The notes under the pieces are model-generated. The model made no database searches. It saw nothing but the letters and a program-made list of their open reading frames with translations, and was not told the DNA's origin. Shown piece after piece: positions 1 to 8,570 of a stretch of 11,039 nt of DNA. The DNA is from Verrucomicrobia bacterium UBA6015 (GTDB lineage: Bacteria; Verrucomicrobiota; Kiritimatiellia; UBA8416): assembly GCA_002428045.1 (NCBI GenBank), contig DIZZ01000131.1, positions 1,374-12,412 of the forward strand. Direction: 5' to 3'. Position numbers and translations under genes: made by a program. Position 1 is the stretch's first letter. Each line of letters opens with the position of its first letter.

Positions 1-2361
1 CTCGCCAATGCCAGCTTCCTGGGGCAGCGCGACGAGAGCCACCAGAGCCTCACCATCATCAATGGACGCCGGGAGGTCATCGGTTTTACCGGTCGCCTTT
101 TCCAATACCGGGTCGTCCCGGATCGCACCGGATCGGTACGTCTCGGGCCGCTGAATATCCGGTCTGGCACCTCCGTTGTGGCCACGACGCCCGGCCCCAG
201 CGTCAATGTCTCGCCCATTCCGCAGCAGGACACCGCACGCCTCTCGCTGGCGCTGTCCAAGCCACAGGTGATTGTCGACGAGCCGTTCTCCATCACCCTG
301 CGTATACTCGTCCGTCAATTGCAGCCCCCCTACGCCCATAACAGCCCATTGCCGGAACAGGCACCGCCGCTGCTCAGCATCCCCTACCTCGACCCCCAGG
401 AGAACAGCGGGCTTGAGCGTGAGAACATCGAAACCTTGCTGAACAGCAAGCTGGTTGGAAACGGCGAGGCATTTCATATCAACAGCTTCAGCCTTGGCGG
501 ATTGCCGATGGGGGGCTTCTTCGGGCAGCAGAACCTGGCGCGCTTCCGTCTTGACCGCCAAGCCGTCATGTATCAGGACATCCCCTATTACGAATATACC
601 TTTGCCCTGCAGTACACCCCACGCCGGGAAGGCGTTTTTGCGTTCGGTCCGGTCGTTTTCAAGGGCCGGATCTTCACCCACGTCACCCCTGCTGGCGAGG
701 GGCGGGTCGAAACGGTCTATGCGGTGGCACCCGCCGTCAGCCTGACCGTCACGTCTCCGCCGCTCGACGGGCGCCCCGACACCTACATTGGAGCCATCGG
801 CAGCAACCTGACGGCCAGTGCGGTGCTGGATACGCAAACCTGCCTGGTCGGCGACCCGCTGGAGCTGACGCTTACCCTGGGTGGCGATGTACGGCTCGCC
901 AACATCACGGCTCCGCAACTGGCGGTGCAACCCGCGCTGCACCAGGATTTCCGGATTTACGAGGATACGGTGCGGCGCGAATCCCAGACCGACAGCCTGC
1001 GCTACCGTTTCATGGTGCGCCCGTCCAAGGCCGGAACCCTCGAATTCCCGCCGATCGCCTTGTCCTACTACGACACCGCCTCGTCCACCTACCGCACGGT
1101 CTATACCGAGCCCATTCCCGTACGGGCCAATGCGGTGACCGAGGTGCAGGGCGATATCGTGATTACCGACGAGGCACGCCGTGTGAGGATTAACGCGGCC
1201 AGTGATGCCGACGAGGCAGGGAACCTACCGCCCGCCCCGTTCGTCATGGATGTCGATGTCGCGGCCAGCGAGCGTTTTTTCGATCCGCGTCTGCATCTAC
1301 CGCTACTGGGGGCCGGGCCGCTTGGCTATCTCGCGATGCTGCTGCTCCGCCTACTGCAACGCAGGTCACCGGCCTGGCGCACTCGGCGTTTGCGGCAGCG
1401 GGCGGCAGCGAAAGCCATCCGTCACCTTCAGGACGGCAGAATCACCAGTACAGCGCTTGCCGAATCCCTTCGCACCTACCTGCAGGTCCAGTGCGACGGA
1501 CACATCCAGGCCGCCACCCCGGCGGAGTGCCGCCAGATCCTGCTTGACCATGGGATACCCGACGAGCTGGCCACCGGCTGCGCCCGGCTACTGGAGTTCT
1601 GCACCAAGGGCGCGTTCACCGGTGGCGAGGATACCGTCGTCAGCGAAGCCAGCAGACAGAAGGCCGAGGACCTGATTCATGCCCTCGATGCCGCCTTCCG
1701 TCGCCAGCGCAAGACGCGGCGTGTCTCCTCGCTACGAACCACCCTCCCCACGGCAATGATCGTACTGGTGACCGCCACCTTCACCCTGCGTGCGGAAACA
1801 CCGGTCGATTTCGAAGCACAGCGGACACGAACCTTGCTGCTGGCCGCCGATCAGCCGTCCGAGTTTGCCGAGGCGGCCGAGTCCATGGCTGTGCTGATCG
1901 ATCAGGGCAGCGCAAGCGCCGGACTCTTCTACAACTATGGGACCGCTCTTCTGATGGCTGGCGAGGCGGAGGGGGCGATGGACGCCTTGCTGCGCGCCGA
2001 ACGCTACGGCGGAGCAGACTGGAACCTCCGGCGCAACCTGCTCCTGGCCTGGCGCGGCAAGCAGGCCGATCCGGCGGCGTTGATGCCATGGTACCGCATA
2101 CCGCTGGCATGGCATTACCGCCTTCCCGCCCGGCAGCGCATGACCCTTGCCGCCGCCGCGTTCCTGGCTGGCTGGCTGCTGGCCTTCCTGGTGCGCCGCC
2201 GTCTTCGCGATCTCGTGATCGCAGCCTCGGCGGTGGCGTTCTGTCTCGCCCTGGTCCTAGGTGCCAGTGTCCTGTCATCCGTCTATAGCGAGAACCGGGC
2301 GGCCGACGCACATGCCCGACGAATCCCCCCCGATGCGATGGCCACGGAGGTATTGCCATGA
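1..2361 (+). CDS. BatD-type protein fused to a BatE-like TPR/membrane region (5' partial)
   Basis: The reading frame is open from base 1, so the true start is off the left edge; the GTG at 178 is internal. Seen: 786 residues ending at TGA 2359-2361. Up to about 1290 there are several beta-rich, Ig-like segments typical of BatD (oxygen tolerance family), expected in the periplasm. A membrane helix lies at about 1300-1356, followed by a basic cytoplasmic stretch and a helical domain (about 1370-1720) as in BatD C-termini. The same frame then gives a second hydrophobic segment ending LRAE (about 1740-1797, resembling a signal peptide), a TPR-like region (about 1800-2070, with FYNYGTALLMAGEAEGAM and NLRRNLLLAW) and two more helices (about 2140-2200 and 2212-2283). 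That order is BatE-like, so this appears to be a BatD-BatE fusion. Bat proteins accompany MoxR ATPases and VWA proteins in envelope-linked stress functions whose mechanism is unclear. The family call is firm; the fusion reading rests on domain order. Confidence 0.85.
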   Translation, partial: LANASFLGQRDESHQSLTIINGRREVIGFTGRLFQYRVVPDRTGSVRLGPLNIRSGTSVVATTPGPSVNVSPIPQQDTARLSLALSKPQVIVDEPFSITLRILVRQLQPPYAHNSPLPEQAPPLLSIPYLDPQENSGLERENIETLLNSKLVGNGEAFHINSFSLGGLPMGGFFGQQNLARFRLDRQAVMYQDIPYYEYTFALQYTPRREGVFAFGPVVFKGRIFTHVTPAGEGRVETVYAVAPAVSLTVTSPPLDGRPDTYIGAIGSNLTASAVLDTQTCLVGDPLELTLTLGGDVRLANITAPQLAVQPALHQDFRIYEDTVRRESQTDSLRYRFMVRPSKAGTLEFPPIALSYYDTASSTYRTVYTEPIPVRANAVTEVQGDIVITDEARRVRINAASDADEAGNLPPAPFVMDVDVAASERFFDPRLHLPLLGAGPLGYLAMLLLRLLQRRSPAWRTRRLRQRAAAKAIRHLQDGRITSTALAESLRTYLQVQCDGHIQAATPAECRQILLDHGIPDELATGCARLLEFCTKGAFTGGEDTVVSEASRQKAEDLIHALDAAFRRQRKTRRVSSLRTTLPTAMIVLVTATFTLRAETPVDFEAQRTRTLLLAADQPSEFAEAAESMAVLIDQGSASAGLFYNYGTALLMAGEAEGAMDALLRAERYGGADWNLRRNLLLAWRGKQADPAALMPWYRIPLAWHYRLPARQRMTLAAAAFLAGWLLAFLVRRRLRDLVIAASAVAFCLALVLGASVLSSVYSENRAADAHARRIPPDAMATEVLP

Positions 2362-3533
2362 AGTCATGGGTCTTTTCCACGCTCACGATGGTTGCCTTGC
2401 TGGGCTGCACAAGGCCAGTCTGTGCCCAAATTCCGGACGCCCCGCTGGATGCCACGGTGGAGGTAAGCAATCCCCAGCCGTTCGAGAAGGAGACGTTCTT
2501 CATCACCCTGACGATCATCACCCGTGGAGTGGAGATCCGCCAGCAGCTTGACCTGACCGGCCTGCCCGATCCCTCGCAAATTGCCATTTTCACCCCGTTC
2601 GAGGCACAGCCGATTGAGCGCCGCATCGAGGGACCGCTAACCCTCGAGACCCGCCGCTACCGGGCCAGGGCCCGCGGACTGGTGCCTGGCAGCGTCACCC
2701 TCGCGCCAGCCCTGCGGCTAACGACCCAGCAGCGCATGCGCTCGCTGTTTGGCAGCATGATCGAGGAGCGTCCGGTCAACCTCACAATGCCTCCGGCGCT
2801 GCTGAATATCAAGCCGTTGCCACCCCCGCCAGACGACTTTTGCGGCGCGGTCGGAGCGCTGCAGGTGGAGATCAGCGTGACCCCGACCGAGCTGGTCGCC
2901 GGCGACTTGCTCACGGTCAATACGCGCATCCGCGGCGAGGGCTTCATGGACGGGCTACGCATCCCGGCGATTCCGGAAGCGCCCCTGCTCAAGACCTACC
3001 CCGTCAAGCAAGTCCAGACCGAGGCCCAGCAGCAGGTCTTTGCCCAGACGGTTATCCCAAAGGACGAGGCGGTCAAGGAGATCCCGTCCTTGGTGATGTC
3101 CACGTTTGACACAACCCTCGGAACCTATGTTACGCACCGCGTGGGCCCGTTTCCCCTGACCTACCACCATGCCAGCACCCGCGTGGTCGAACAGTTCCGC
3201 CCCGAGACCACGACACCGCCCGATGCGCAGAACCAGGGATCCCCTGCAGAAGGGCCGAGCATGGCGCAACGCCTGAAGCAACGCCTGGCGCACGAACCGC
3301 ACGTCATCGCCCGCGCAACCCGCAGCACCGCGGCCCGTATGGCCCCCGCGGACGGGAGTCTTGCAACGTTTGACATCCCCGCCGACAGCGATGTGCAGGT
3401 CATCGACCGCCATGAAGACTGGCTGCTCATCGAGCACCGCCAACAACGCGGCTGGATTCCCGCGGCCGCCCTCAGCCAACCTGGCGCTGCAGGACCAGAG
3501 CCGTCCGAGAAGGTAGGTAAAGCCGGATCATGA
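2358..3533 (+). CDS. Second BatD-like secreted protein with C-terminal SH3-like domain
   Basis: This 391-residue protein starts at ATG 2358, which overlaps the upstream stop (ATGA). GGAGG at 2346-2350, 7 nt before the ATG, supports the start. The N-terminus is a signal sequence. LLGC at residues 14-17 resembles a lipobox, but cleavage after VCA (about residue 23) is also possible, so lipoprotein status is undecided. Residues about 28-275 are BatD-like beta domains, including the PLPPPPDDFCGAVG linker near residue 155 that is common between BatD repeats. A low-complexity linker follows. Residues about 325-372 look like a bacterial SH3 domain, with DWLLIEH and GWIPAAAL near its end. There is no C-terminal membrane helix, unlike classical BatD. 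It probably acts in the periplasm beside the upstream BatD/BatE fusion. Its last 62 bp overlap the end of the convergent branching-enzyme gene. Confidence 0.82.
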   Translation: MKSWVFSTLTMVALLGCTRPVCAQIPDAPLDATVEVSNPQPFEKETFFITLTIITRGVEIRQQLDLTGLPDPSQIAIFTPFEAQPIERRIEGPLTLETRRYRARARGLVPGSVTLAPALRLTTQQRMRSLFGSMIEERPVNLTMPPALLNIKPLPPPPDDFCGAVGALQVEISVTPTELVAGDLLTVNTRIRGEGFMDGLRIPAIPEAPLLKTYPVKQVQTEAQQQVFAQTVIPKDEAVKEIPSLVMSTFDTTLGTYVTHRVGPFPLTYHHASTRVVEQFRPETTTPPDAQNQGSPAEGPSMAQRLKQRLAHEPHVIARATRSTAARMAPADGSLATFDIPADSDVQVIDRHEDWLLIEHRQQRGWIPAAALSQPGAAGPEPSEKVGKAGS

Positions 3534-5496
3534 GCATTTGCCTCGCATTATCCATCACCGACGCCGGCACGAACTGTTGATCGGCAGCCATCCGGCAATG
3601 GCCCCCGAAGCGGGCTTCGTCGCTGTCAAGCAAGAGTTTGTACATTCCTGATGGAACCTCGATGCCGTACTCCGTGAAGGATACGGAGGGGTGGAAGTTA
3701 AAGACAAAGAACAAGGCCCCGCGCGAGAAGGCGATGACCTTGTCGCCGTCGTGCAGGTGGTGCAGGACGGGGCCGGTGGCGTTCGCCGGACAGTCCTGCA
3801 GCAGCGCCAGCAGCGCGGCATCAAAATCGCCCAGCAGATGGTAACGCAGAGACGGGTTATCGCGCAGGCTCCATTGCCGCCGGGCATAGTGATAGGACCA
3901 GCCGTTCCCCTCGCGCGGGAAATCGATCCATTCGGGATGCCCGAACTCGTTACCCATGAAGTTGAGGTATCCACCGCTGGCCGTGGCCGCGGTGATCATG
4001 CGCATGAGCTTGTGCAAGGCCATGCAGCGGTCGATGACGAGGCTTTCGCATTGCTTCGCCATGCTGTCGTAGACGGCCGCATCGGCCAGTTCGAAAATCA
4101 TGGTCTTGTCGCCGACAATCGCCTGATCGTGGCTTTCCACGTAACTGACCGTCTGCTCCTCGGGCCGGTGATCCGTGAGCTGGTGCCAGAGGGTCGACAT
4201 GCTCCAGTCCTCGTCCTTCTGCGTTCGTACCATCTTGAACCAGCAGTCCGGCAACCCCATCGCCAGGCGCAGGTCAAAACCGATGCCACCCTCCTCCACC
4301 GATGCGCATAAACCGGGCATGCCGCTGACATCCTCGGCAACGGTCACGGCGTCCGGGCGGACGGCATGGATCAGCGTGTTGGCCAGGGTCAGATAGGCTA
4401 GGGCATCATCATCGACCGATCCGTTGAAGTAGGCGTCGTAGTGGGTGAAGGGCGGGCCAAACCCATGATGGTGGTAAAGCATGCTGGTGATGCCATCGAA
4501 GCGGTATCCATCGATGCGGTACTCATCCAGCCAGAACCGGCAGTTGGAAAGCAGGAAATGGAGCACTTCCGATTTGCTGTAGTTGAAGCAGCGGCTACCC
4601 CAGGCGGGATGCTGGCCACGCGGGCCGTCGTGGAAGTAGAGATAAGGGGTGCCGTCAAACAACCCCAGACCTTCGGCCGCATTGCTGACGGCATGGGAAT
4701 GCACGAGATCGATGATCACGCGGATGCCCATGCCGTGGGCTGCATCGATCAGGGCCTTTAGTGCGTCCGGGGTACCGAAGCGCGAGGATGCCGCGAAGAA
4801 GCTGGACACATGGTAGCCGAACGATCCGTAATAGGGATGCTCCTGGATCGCCATGATCTGGATGGTGTTGTAGCCTGCGGCCTTGATCCGTGGCAGGGTA
4901 TGTTCACGGAAGGCATCGTAACTGCTGACTTGCGCGGCTTCCTGCGCCATGCCGACATGGCATTCGTAGATCATCGAGACCTGCGGTCGCGGGGGGGTTG
5001 CATGTTGCCAGACATAGTGCTGCGAGGGTGCCCAGACCTGGGCACTGAACAGCTTGGTGTCGGGATCCTGCACCACGCGCCGCGCATACGCCGGGATGCG
5101 CTCGCCCTTGCCACCGTGCCAGCTCAGCAGCAACTTGTACAGGGCACCGTGGGCCAACACATGCAACGGCAGGCGCAGCTCCCAGTCCCCTTTGGCATTG
5201 ATCCGCTTGGCGGCGAAGGCGGGCTCCGGTCGCCAGCCGTTAACATCACCGATCAGGTGCAGAGCCGTCGCATTCGGTGCCCATTCGCGCAGGATCCACT
5301 CACCGTTGGATTGATGCAGCCCGTAATATTCATGTGCCGACGCAAAATCGAGCAACGAGGCCTGGCCGCCGGTCAAATGGTTTTCCATCCATTGGGCATG
5401 ATCCATGCGCTGGCGCAACACAGCGGCGTAGGGCGCGAGCCAGGGATCACGAGCGATGAACGCCGGGGTGCGGTTGGCAGTGTGGCTTGATTTCAT
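3472..5496 (-). CDS. glgB: 1,4-alpha-glucan branching enzyme, eukaryotic-like type (GH13_8)
   Basis: This 674-residue enzyme transfers alpha-1,4-glucan segments to form alpha-1,6 branches, as in glycogen synthesis in the cytoplasm. The start is ATG at 5494-5496, preceded by GGAAGG 9 nt upstream; the frame is open further upstream, but that stretch lies inside the ligase gene. Residues about 60-150 form the CBM48-like N-terminal domain (REWAPNATALHLIGDVNGW). The GH13 barrel spans about 175-530: DLVHSH at 263-268, nucleophile D334 in YRFDGITSM, acid/base E388 in VAEDVSG, and D457 in ESHDQA. A C-terminal beta domain follows. Text such as SMLYHHHG, GYLNFMGNEFGHPEW and SYHYARRQW matches animal/yeast branching enzymes (about 700 aa) much better than E. 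coli GlgB, which has a longer N-terminus. All catalytic residues are present. It lies 28 bp downstream of the ligase-like gene, probably in the same transcript. Its stop lies inside the convergent BatD-like gene. Confidence 0.95.
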   Translation of the reverse strand: MKSSHTANRTPAFIARDPWLAPYAAVLRQRMDHAQWMENHLTGGQASLLDFASAHEYYGLHQSNGEWILREWAPNATALHLIGDVNGWRPEPAFAAKRINAKGDWELRLPLHVLAHGALYKLLLSWHGGKGERIPAYARRVVQDPDTKLFSAQVWAPSQHYVWQHATPPRPQVSMIYECHVGMAQEAAQVSSYDAFREHTLPRIKAAGYNTIQIMAIQEHPYYGSFGYHVSSFFAASSRFGTPDALKALIDAAHGMGIRVIIDLVHSHAVSNAAEGLGLFDGTPYLYFHDGPRGQHPAWGSRCFNYSKSEVLHFLLSNCRFWLDEYRIDGYRFDGITSMLYHHHGFGPPFTHYDAYFNGSVDDDALAYLTLANTLIHAVRPDAVTVAEDVSGMPGLCASVEEGGIGFDLRLAMGLPDCWFKMVRTQKDEDWSMSTLWHQLTDHRPEEQTVSYVESHDQAIVGDKTMIFELADAAVYDSMAKQCESLVIDRCMALHKLMRMITAATASGGYLNFMGNEFGHPEWIDFPREGNGWSYHYARRQWSLRDNPSLRYHLLGDFDAALLALLQDCPANATGPVLHHLHDGDKVIAFSRGALFFVFNFHPSVSFTEYGIEVPSGMYKLLLDSDEARFGGHCRMAADQQFVPASVMDNARQMLMIRLYLPSRTALVLQRQVG

Positions 5497-5501
5497 GATG
5501 A

Positions 5502-5511
5502 TTGACCTTCC
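5502..5511 (-). promoter_or_regulatory. Ribosome binding site of the branching-enzyme gene
   Basis: The minus strand reads GGAAGGTC followed by AATCATC and ATG, giving a purine-rich Shine-Dalgarno with about 9 nt to the start. This fixes the start at 5496. The 28-nt gap after the ligase stop (5525-5527) leaves little room for a separate promoter and suggests co-transcription. Confidence 0.6.
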
Positions 5512-5524
5512 GTTTATTCCTGTT

Positions 5525-8500
5525 CTACAGGCCTTGTTGTGGGTCACTGCTGGGGGGTTGGCGTAGCTTCTGCCAGTCATAGAACTCACCGTGGGGCAAT
5601 CCCTCGCTGGAGAGGAACCATCGCCCATTGGAGAGGCGGCGAAGACCGATAGACATGCTTTCACCCAGTACAGCGGTGGCAGGAATCTTGACATCCGCCT
5701 GATAGCGTTGATCCAGCGCAGGGGATCCCACACCAAACGAACGCCCGAAGGCCTCGGTAAAACGGGCGGATGCCGAGGCCACGGTTTCATTGGCCCGGTC
5801 TCGGAAGTGGACGACCATCTGGAGGTCGGAAGGGACGGTCGAACGGAACCTCCAGAAGGTTTGCAGGGTGTCCTGCATGATCGAGAAGCCGCAGAACTCG
5901 ATGCGTCCGCCCAGCAGTTGCATACCGATGACAAAGGCGGGGCTGTTGGTGGCGTCCTGGCGATCGGCCAGTATATCCTTCTGCGTCTCGGGACGGTAGG
6001 GCATCAGCAGGTTCTCAATGACGGCCTCGCGTTCGCCGTGTTGCCGCATCAGCGTGGCCAGTTCCTGCGCATGGGCCGGGTCGAGTCCGCGGGTCTCGTA
6101 AAGGGTTTGCAGGTTCAGGTAGCGGAAACGCAAGGCTGCCTGTTCATGGGGGAGCGAGCGCTTGAGGGTCTCGTTAATCTCATGATTCAGGAGCGACTCG
6201 TACTGGCTGGCATGCTTGCGGTAAGCGGCGAACTGATGGTTTCGCAGGCTCCACAGTGCCCGTTCCCGGACCAGCAGCATCCGGTGCCGTTCAATCACCG
6301 ATGCATCCTGGGCAGCCTTCCGGAACCCGGCCTGGGAGAGTGATTCGCTGGCGATCGCGGCCTCCAGCGCATCCAGCGCCCGCATGGCCCCCGTCACATG
6401 CTGGCGGCTATTGTAGAACTGGTAAAGCTGCCCGGCGGCCTCCATGTGCAAGGGGACGGTGGTGGCATCCAGCGCCTCAATCGGTTCAATAGCCATCCGG
6501 TCCCAGGCCGACAGGATCGCTGCCAGCGGCTCTCCGCCAAGCCGCAGGAGATGCAGCCCGATGGCGATTCCGCGTTGGCGGGCGGCGTCCGTCAAGGCAG
6601 GGGTTTGAGCGTCGGCGAGCGCCTTGCCGAGCAGGGCCATGGTCTCAAGCAACAGGCGATGCACGGTAGCATCATGCGGTGCCAGCGCCCGCGCCGTATC
6701 CGTGACCTCAAGGGTCTTTTGAATTGCATTGATACGGCGATCGGCATCATGCTCAAGGCTGGCCAACCGGGCATGGATGTGGGCGGCTTGCGCGTAGGCA
6801 TCGGCATGGTTCGGTGCCCTGCGAATGGCTTGGTCGACGTGCCCGAGGGCGGATTCGAGAAACCGCTTTTCGTCCACACGCAACAGCGGGCGGAAGTACG
6901 CCTCCAGTTCCTCCGGTAGCAGATCTGTGGTTTTTTCTCGTGCCTCCTGCATGAATCGCTCGATGATCCGATCCCCCGTGATCACGTCCGCCCGTGACAA
7001 TTTCAAATGCACAGACGCGAGATCGGGGGCGAGCCGCCGGGCGGCCAGCAGATGATCGAGCGCTTCAGCGTCAGGATAGGAGGGTGTCGATAGCCAGAAA
7101 TACAGCGAGGATTTGCCATTGATGGATCCGACGTTTCGTTCCACCTTCAGATCGGCAACCGCAAGCCGGATCTGGTTGGCCGTCAACAGGATCGCCAGCA
7201 AGGCAAAGCACCAGCTCGTCAATCTGTTTTTTGACCCAGGTGCGGGTTGCCAGCGTCGGGATATAGCCATTCCCAGCAGGGTGAAGAACAGGAGCGAGAC
7301 CCCGGGGCGCGAATAAAGGTTGAAATCGACACCGGCATGGATCAGCCCGGCCGTGACGGACAGCAGTGCCGCTCGACGAACCCAGGTGGATTGCCCCTCT
7401 TGCGGTGCGCATAGCCGCTTGACGGTGGACCCCAGCAAAAGCACGGTCGCCGTCATCAGAAGCAGGAATCCCGGAATCCCGGTCTCGGCCATCAGTTCAA
7501 GGTAATCGTTGTGGGCATGGTTGATGCGTTTGCCACCATAGCCGATGGGTTGGAAACGGAGGATCTCCGCCGGGTATCCACCCGGACCGATACCCAGCGG
7601 CGAGGAACGGATCAATTGCCAGGTTGCACTCCAGATCTCGGTACGGGGCAGGGCGGTTTCCTGAACCGTGCTGAGCTCCTGTATCCGTCGGAGGGTTAAG
7701 GCATAGGTACCCCCTGCACCGAGCGCCAGAATCAGCAGCAGGGTCAGCATGCTCGCCGCCATGGGCAGCCGGTTCTCGTTACGATCGGGATCCCGGTTGA
7801 AGACCAGCCAGAGACAGAGGGCGCAGAGGGCAAACAGGGAGGCACAGAGGGCACCACGCGAGCCGGACAGCAGTAGGGCAAGCGCCTGGACGAGCGTCGC
7901 CATCAGCCAGAGGAGGGCGGTCAGCAGGCAGTAGTCTTCACGTTTGGCATCGTGCAGGATCAGCGCCTTGCGGAGCATGACGTGCTTGAAGGCGTGGATA
8001 AATGCCTGCTGCGCCAGCAGCAGGGTCGGGGGCAGGCTCAAGGCCAGGAAGCCGCCGAACGAGTTTCCGCTGGAGAAGGTGCCTGCCGCCCGTGATCCGC
8101 CGATAAACTCCGAATAGACACCCATCGGGGTGTACAGTCCCACAATACCGATCATCGCCTGCAACGTACCGATGATCGCGACCGTGCGCGCGAGAATGAT
8201 CAGCATGGTTGTGCTACCGCTGACCGCCCGGATGGCGGCGGCGAGCAAGCCATAACACAGCCATAGGAAAAGGGTTGACGAGAGGGTAGACAGGCCGCCT
8301 CCCGATTTATGCAGCACCGATTGCACGCCGAGGAAAATCGTCAGGCCCGCCAGCCAGACAAGGAACGCCCTGAAAAGCCAACTCTTCGGCAACGCGAAAC
8401 GCATGGGTGCATCGTGAAGACGGTGGCTGAGGTAGATCTGCCCCGCCAGCGTCAGGCAAAGCAGACCGACCAAGGTCCTGGCCCAGAAGGCCACGCCACC

Positions 8501-8557
8501 GTACGGAAGCATGCCGGCGGCCAGAGTCAGCAGGAACAGAAAAATTGTAATGGGCAA
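5525..8557 (-). CDS. O-antigen ligase/polymerase-like membrane protein with TPR-rich C-terminus
   Basis: This 1010-residue protein combines a polytopic membrane part (about residues 1-465) with a large soluble C-terminus. Family motifs of the O-antigen ligase/Wzy superfamily are visible: RAAGTFSSGNSFGGFLAL (156-173), SGSRGAL (231-237), GIGPGGYP (322-329) and HAHNDYLELMAETGIPG (347-363), the last holding the conserved periplasmic-loop histidines. Members join or polymerise lipid-linked glycans at the outer face of the inner membrane, or glycosylate proteins; which applies here cannot be read from sequence. After the last helix (about 447-465), residues about 490-850 are helical with TPR-like repeats (ALGHVDQAIRRAPNHADAYAQAA). 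Residues about 870-985 look like a beta-sandwich domain of unknown role. The start is TTG, with AGGAGG 13 nt upstream; no in-frame ATG or GTG lies between this and the upstream stop, and the TTG keeps the first helix whole. It heads an operon with the branching enzyme. Confidence 0.85.
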   Translation of the reverse strand: MPITIFLFLLTLAAGMLPYGGVAFWARTLVGLLCLTLAGQIYLSHRLHDAPMRFALPKSWLFRAFLVWLAGLTIFLGVQSVLHKSGGGLSTLSSTLFLWLCYGLLAAAIRAVSGSTTMLIILARTVAIIGTLQAMIGIVGLYTPMGVYSEFIGGSRAAGTFSSGNSFGGFLALSLPPTLLLAQQAFIHAFKHVMLRKALILHDAKREDYCLLTALLWLMATLVQALALLLSGSRGALCASLFALCALCLWLVFNRDPDRNENRLPMAASMLTLLLILALGAGGTYALTLRRIQELSTVQETALPRTEIWSATWQLIRSSPLGIGPGGYPAEILRFQPIGYGGKRINHAHNDYLELMAETGIPGFLLLMTATVLLLGSTVKRLCAPQEGQSTWVRRAALLSVTAGLIHAGVDFNLYSRPGVSLLFFTLLGMAISRRWQPAPGSKNRLTSWCFALLAILLTANQIRLAVADLKVERNVGSINGKSSLYFWLSTPSYPDAEALDHLLAARRLAPDLASVHLKLSRADVITGDRIIERFMQEAREKTTDLLPEELEAYFRPLLRVDEKRFLESALGHVDQAIRRAPNHADAYAQAAHIHARLASLEHDADRRINAIQKTLEVTDTARALAPHDATVHRLLLETMALLGKALADAQTPALTDAARQRGIAIGLHLLRLGGEPLAAILSAWDRMAIEPIEALDATTVPLHMEAAGQLYQFYNSRQHVTGAMRALDALEAAIASESLSQAGFRKAAQDASVIERHRMLLVRERALWSLRNHQFAAYRKHASQYESLLNHEINETLKRSLPHEQAALRFRYLNLQTLYETRGLDPAHAQELATLMRQHGEREAVIENLLMPYRPETQKDILADRQDATNSPAFVIGMQLLGGRIEFCGFSIMQDTLQTFWRFRSTVPSDLQMVVHFRDRANETVASASARFTEAFGRSFGVGSPALDQRYQADVKIPATAVLGESMSIGLRRLSNGRWFLSSEGLPHGEFYDWQKLRQPPSSDPQQGL

Positions 8558-8570
8558 GGCGATGGGGCAT

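Noticed and set aside
1781..2626. 281-codon open frame on the minus strand
   Set aside because: It lies opposite the well-supported Bat genes, is rich in Arg, Pro, Ser and Gly as expected of a GC-rich shadow frame, and shows no recognisable domain.
3420..3560. Terminator between the convergent operons
   Set aside because: GC-rich inverted segments exist near 3450-3470 but none is followed by a T run on either strand.
3691..5490. Plus-strand frames opposite glgB (3691-4311 and 4810-5490)
   Set aside because: They are antisense to conserved catalytic segments of the branching enzyme and have low-complexity, shadow-like composition.
5497..5934. Extension of the branching-enzyme frame upstream by 146 codons
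   Set aside because: It runs antisense-free but out of frame through the 3' end of the ligase-like gene, has no branching-enzyme similarity, and the start at 5496 has a good Shine-Dalgarno and a normal family N-terminus.
8307..8570. 88-codon frame from the ATG abutting the AGGAGG on the minus strand
   Set aside because: It is out of frame with the clearly recognisable ligase-like protein, has no recognisable domain, and its ATG is too close to the Shine-Dalgarno.
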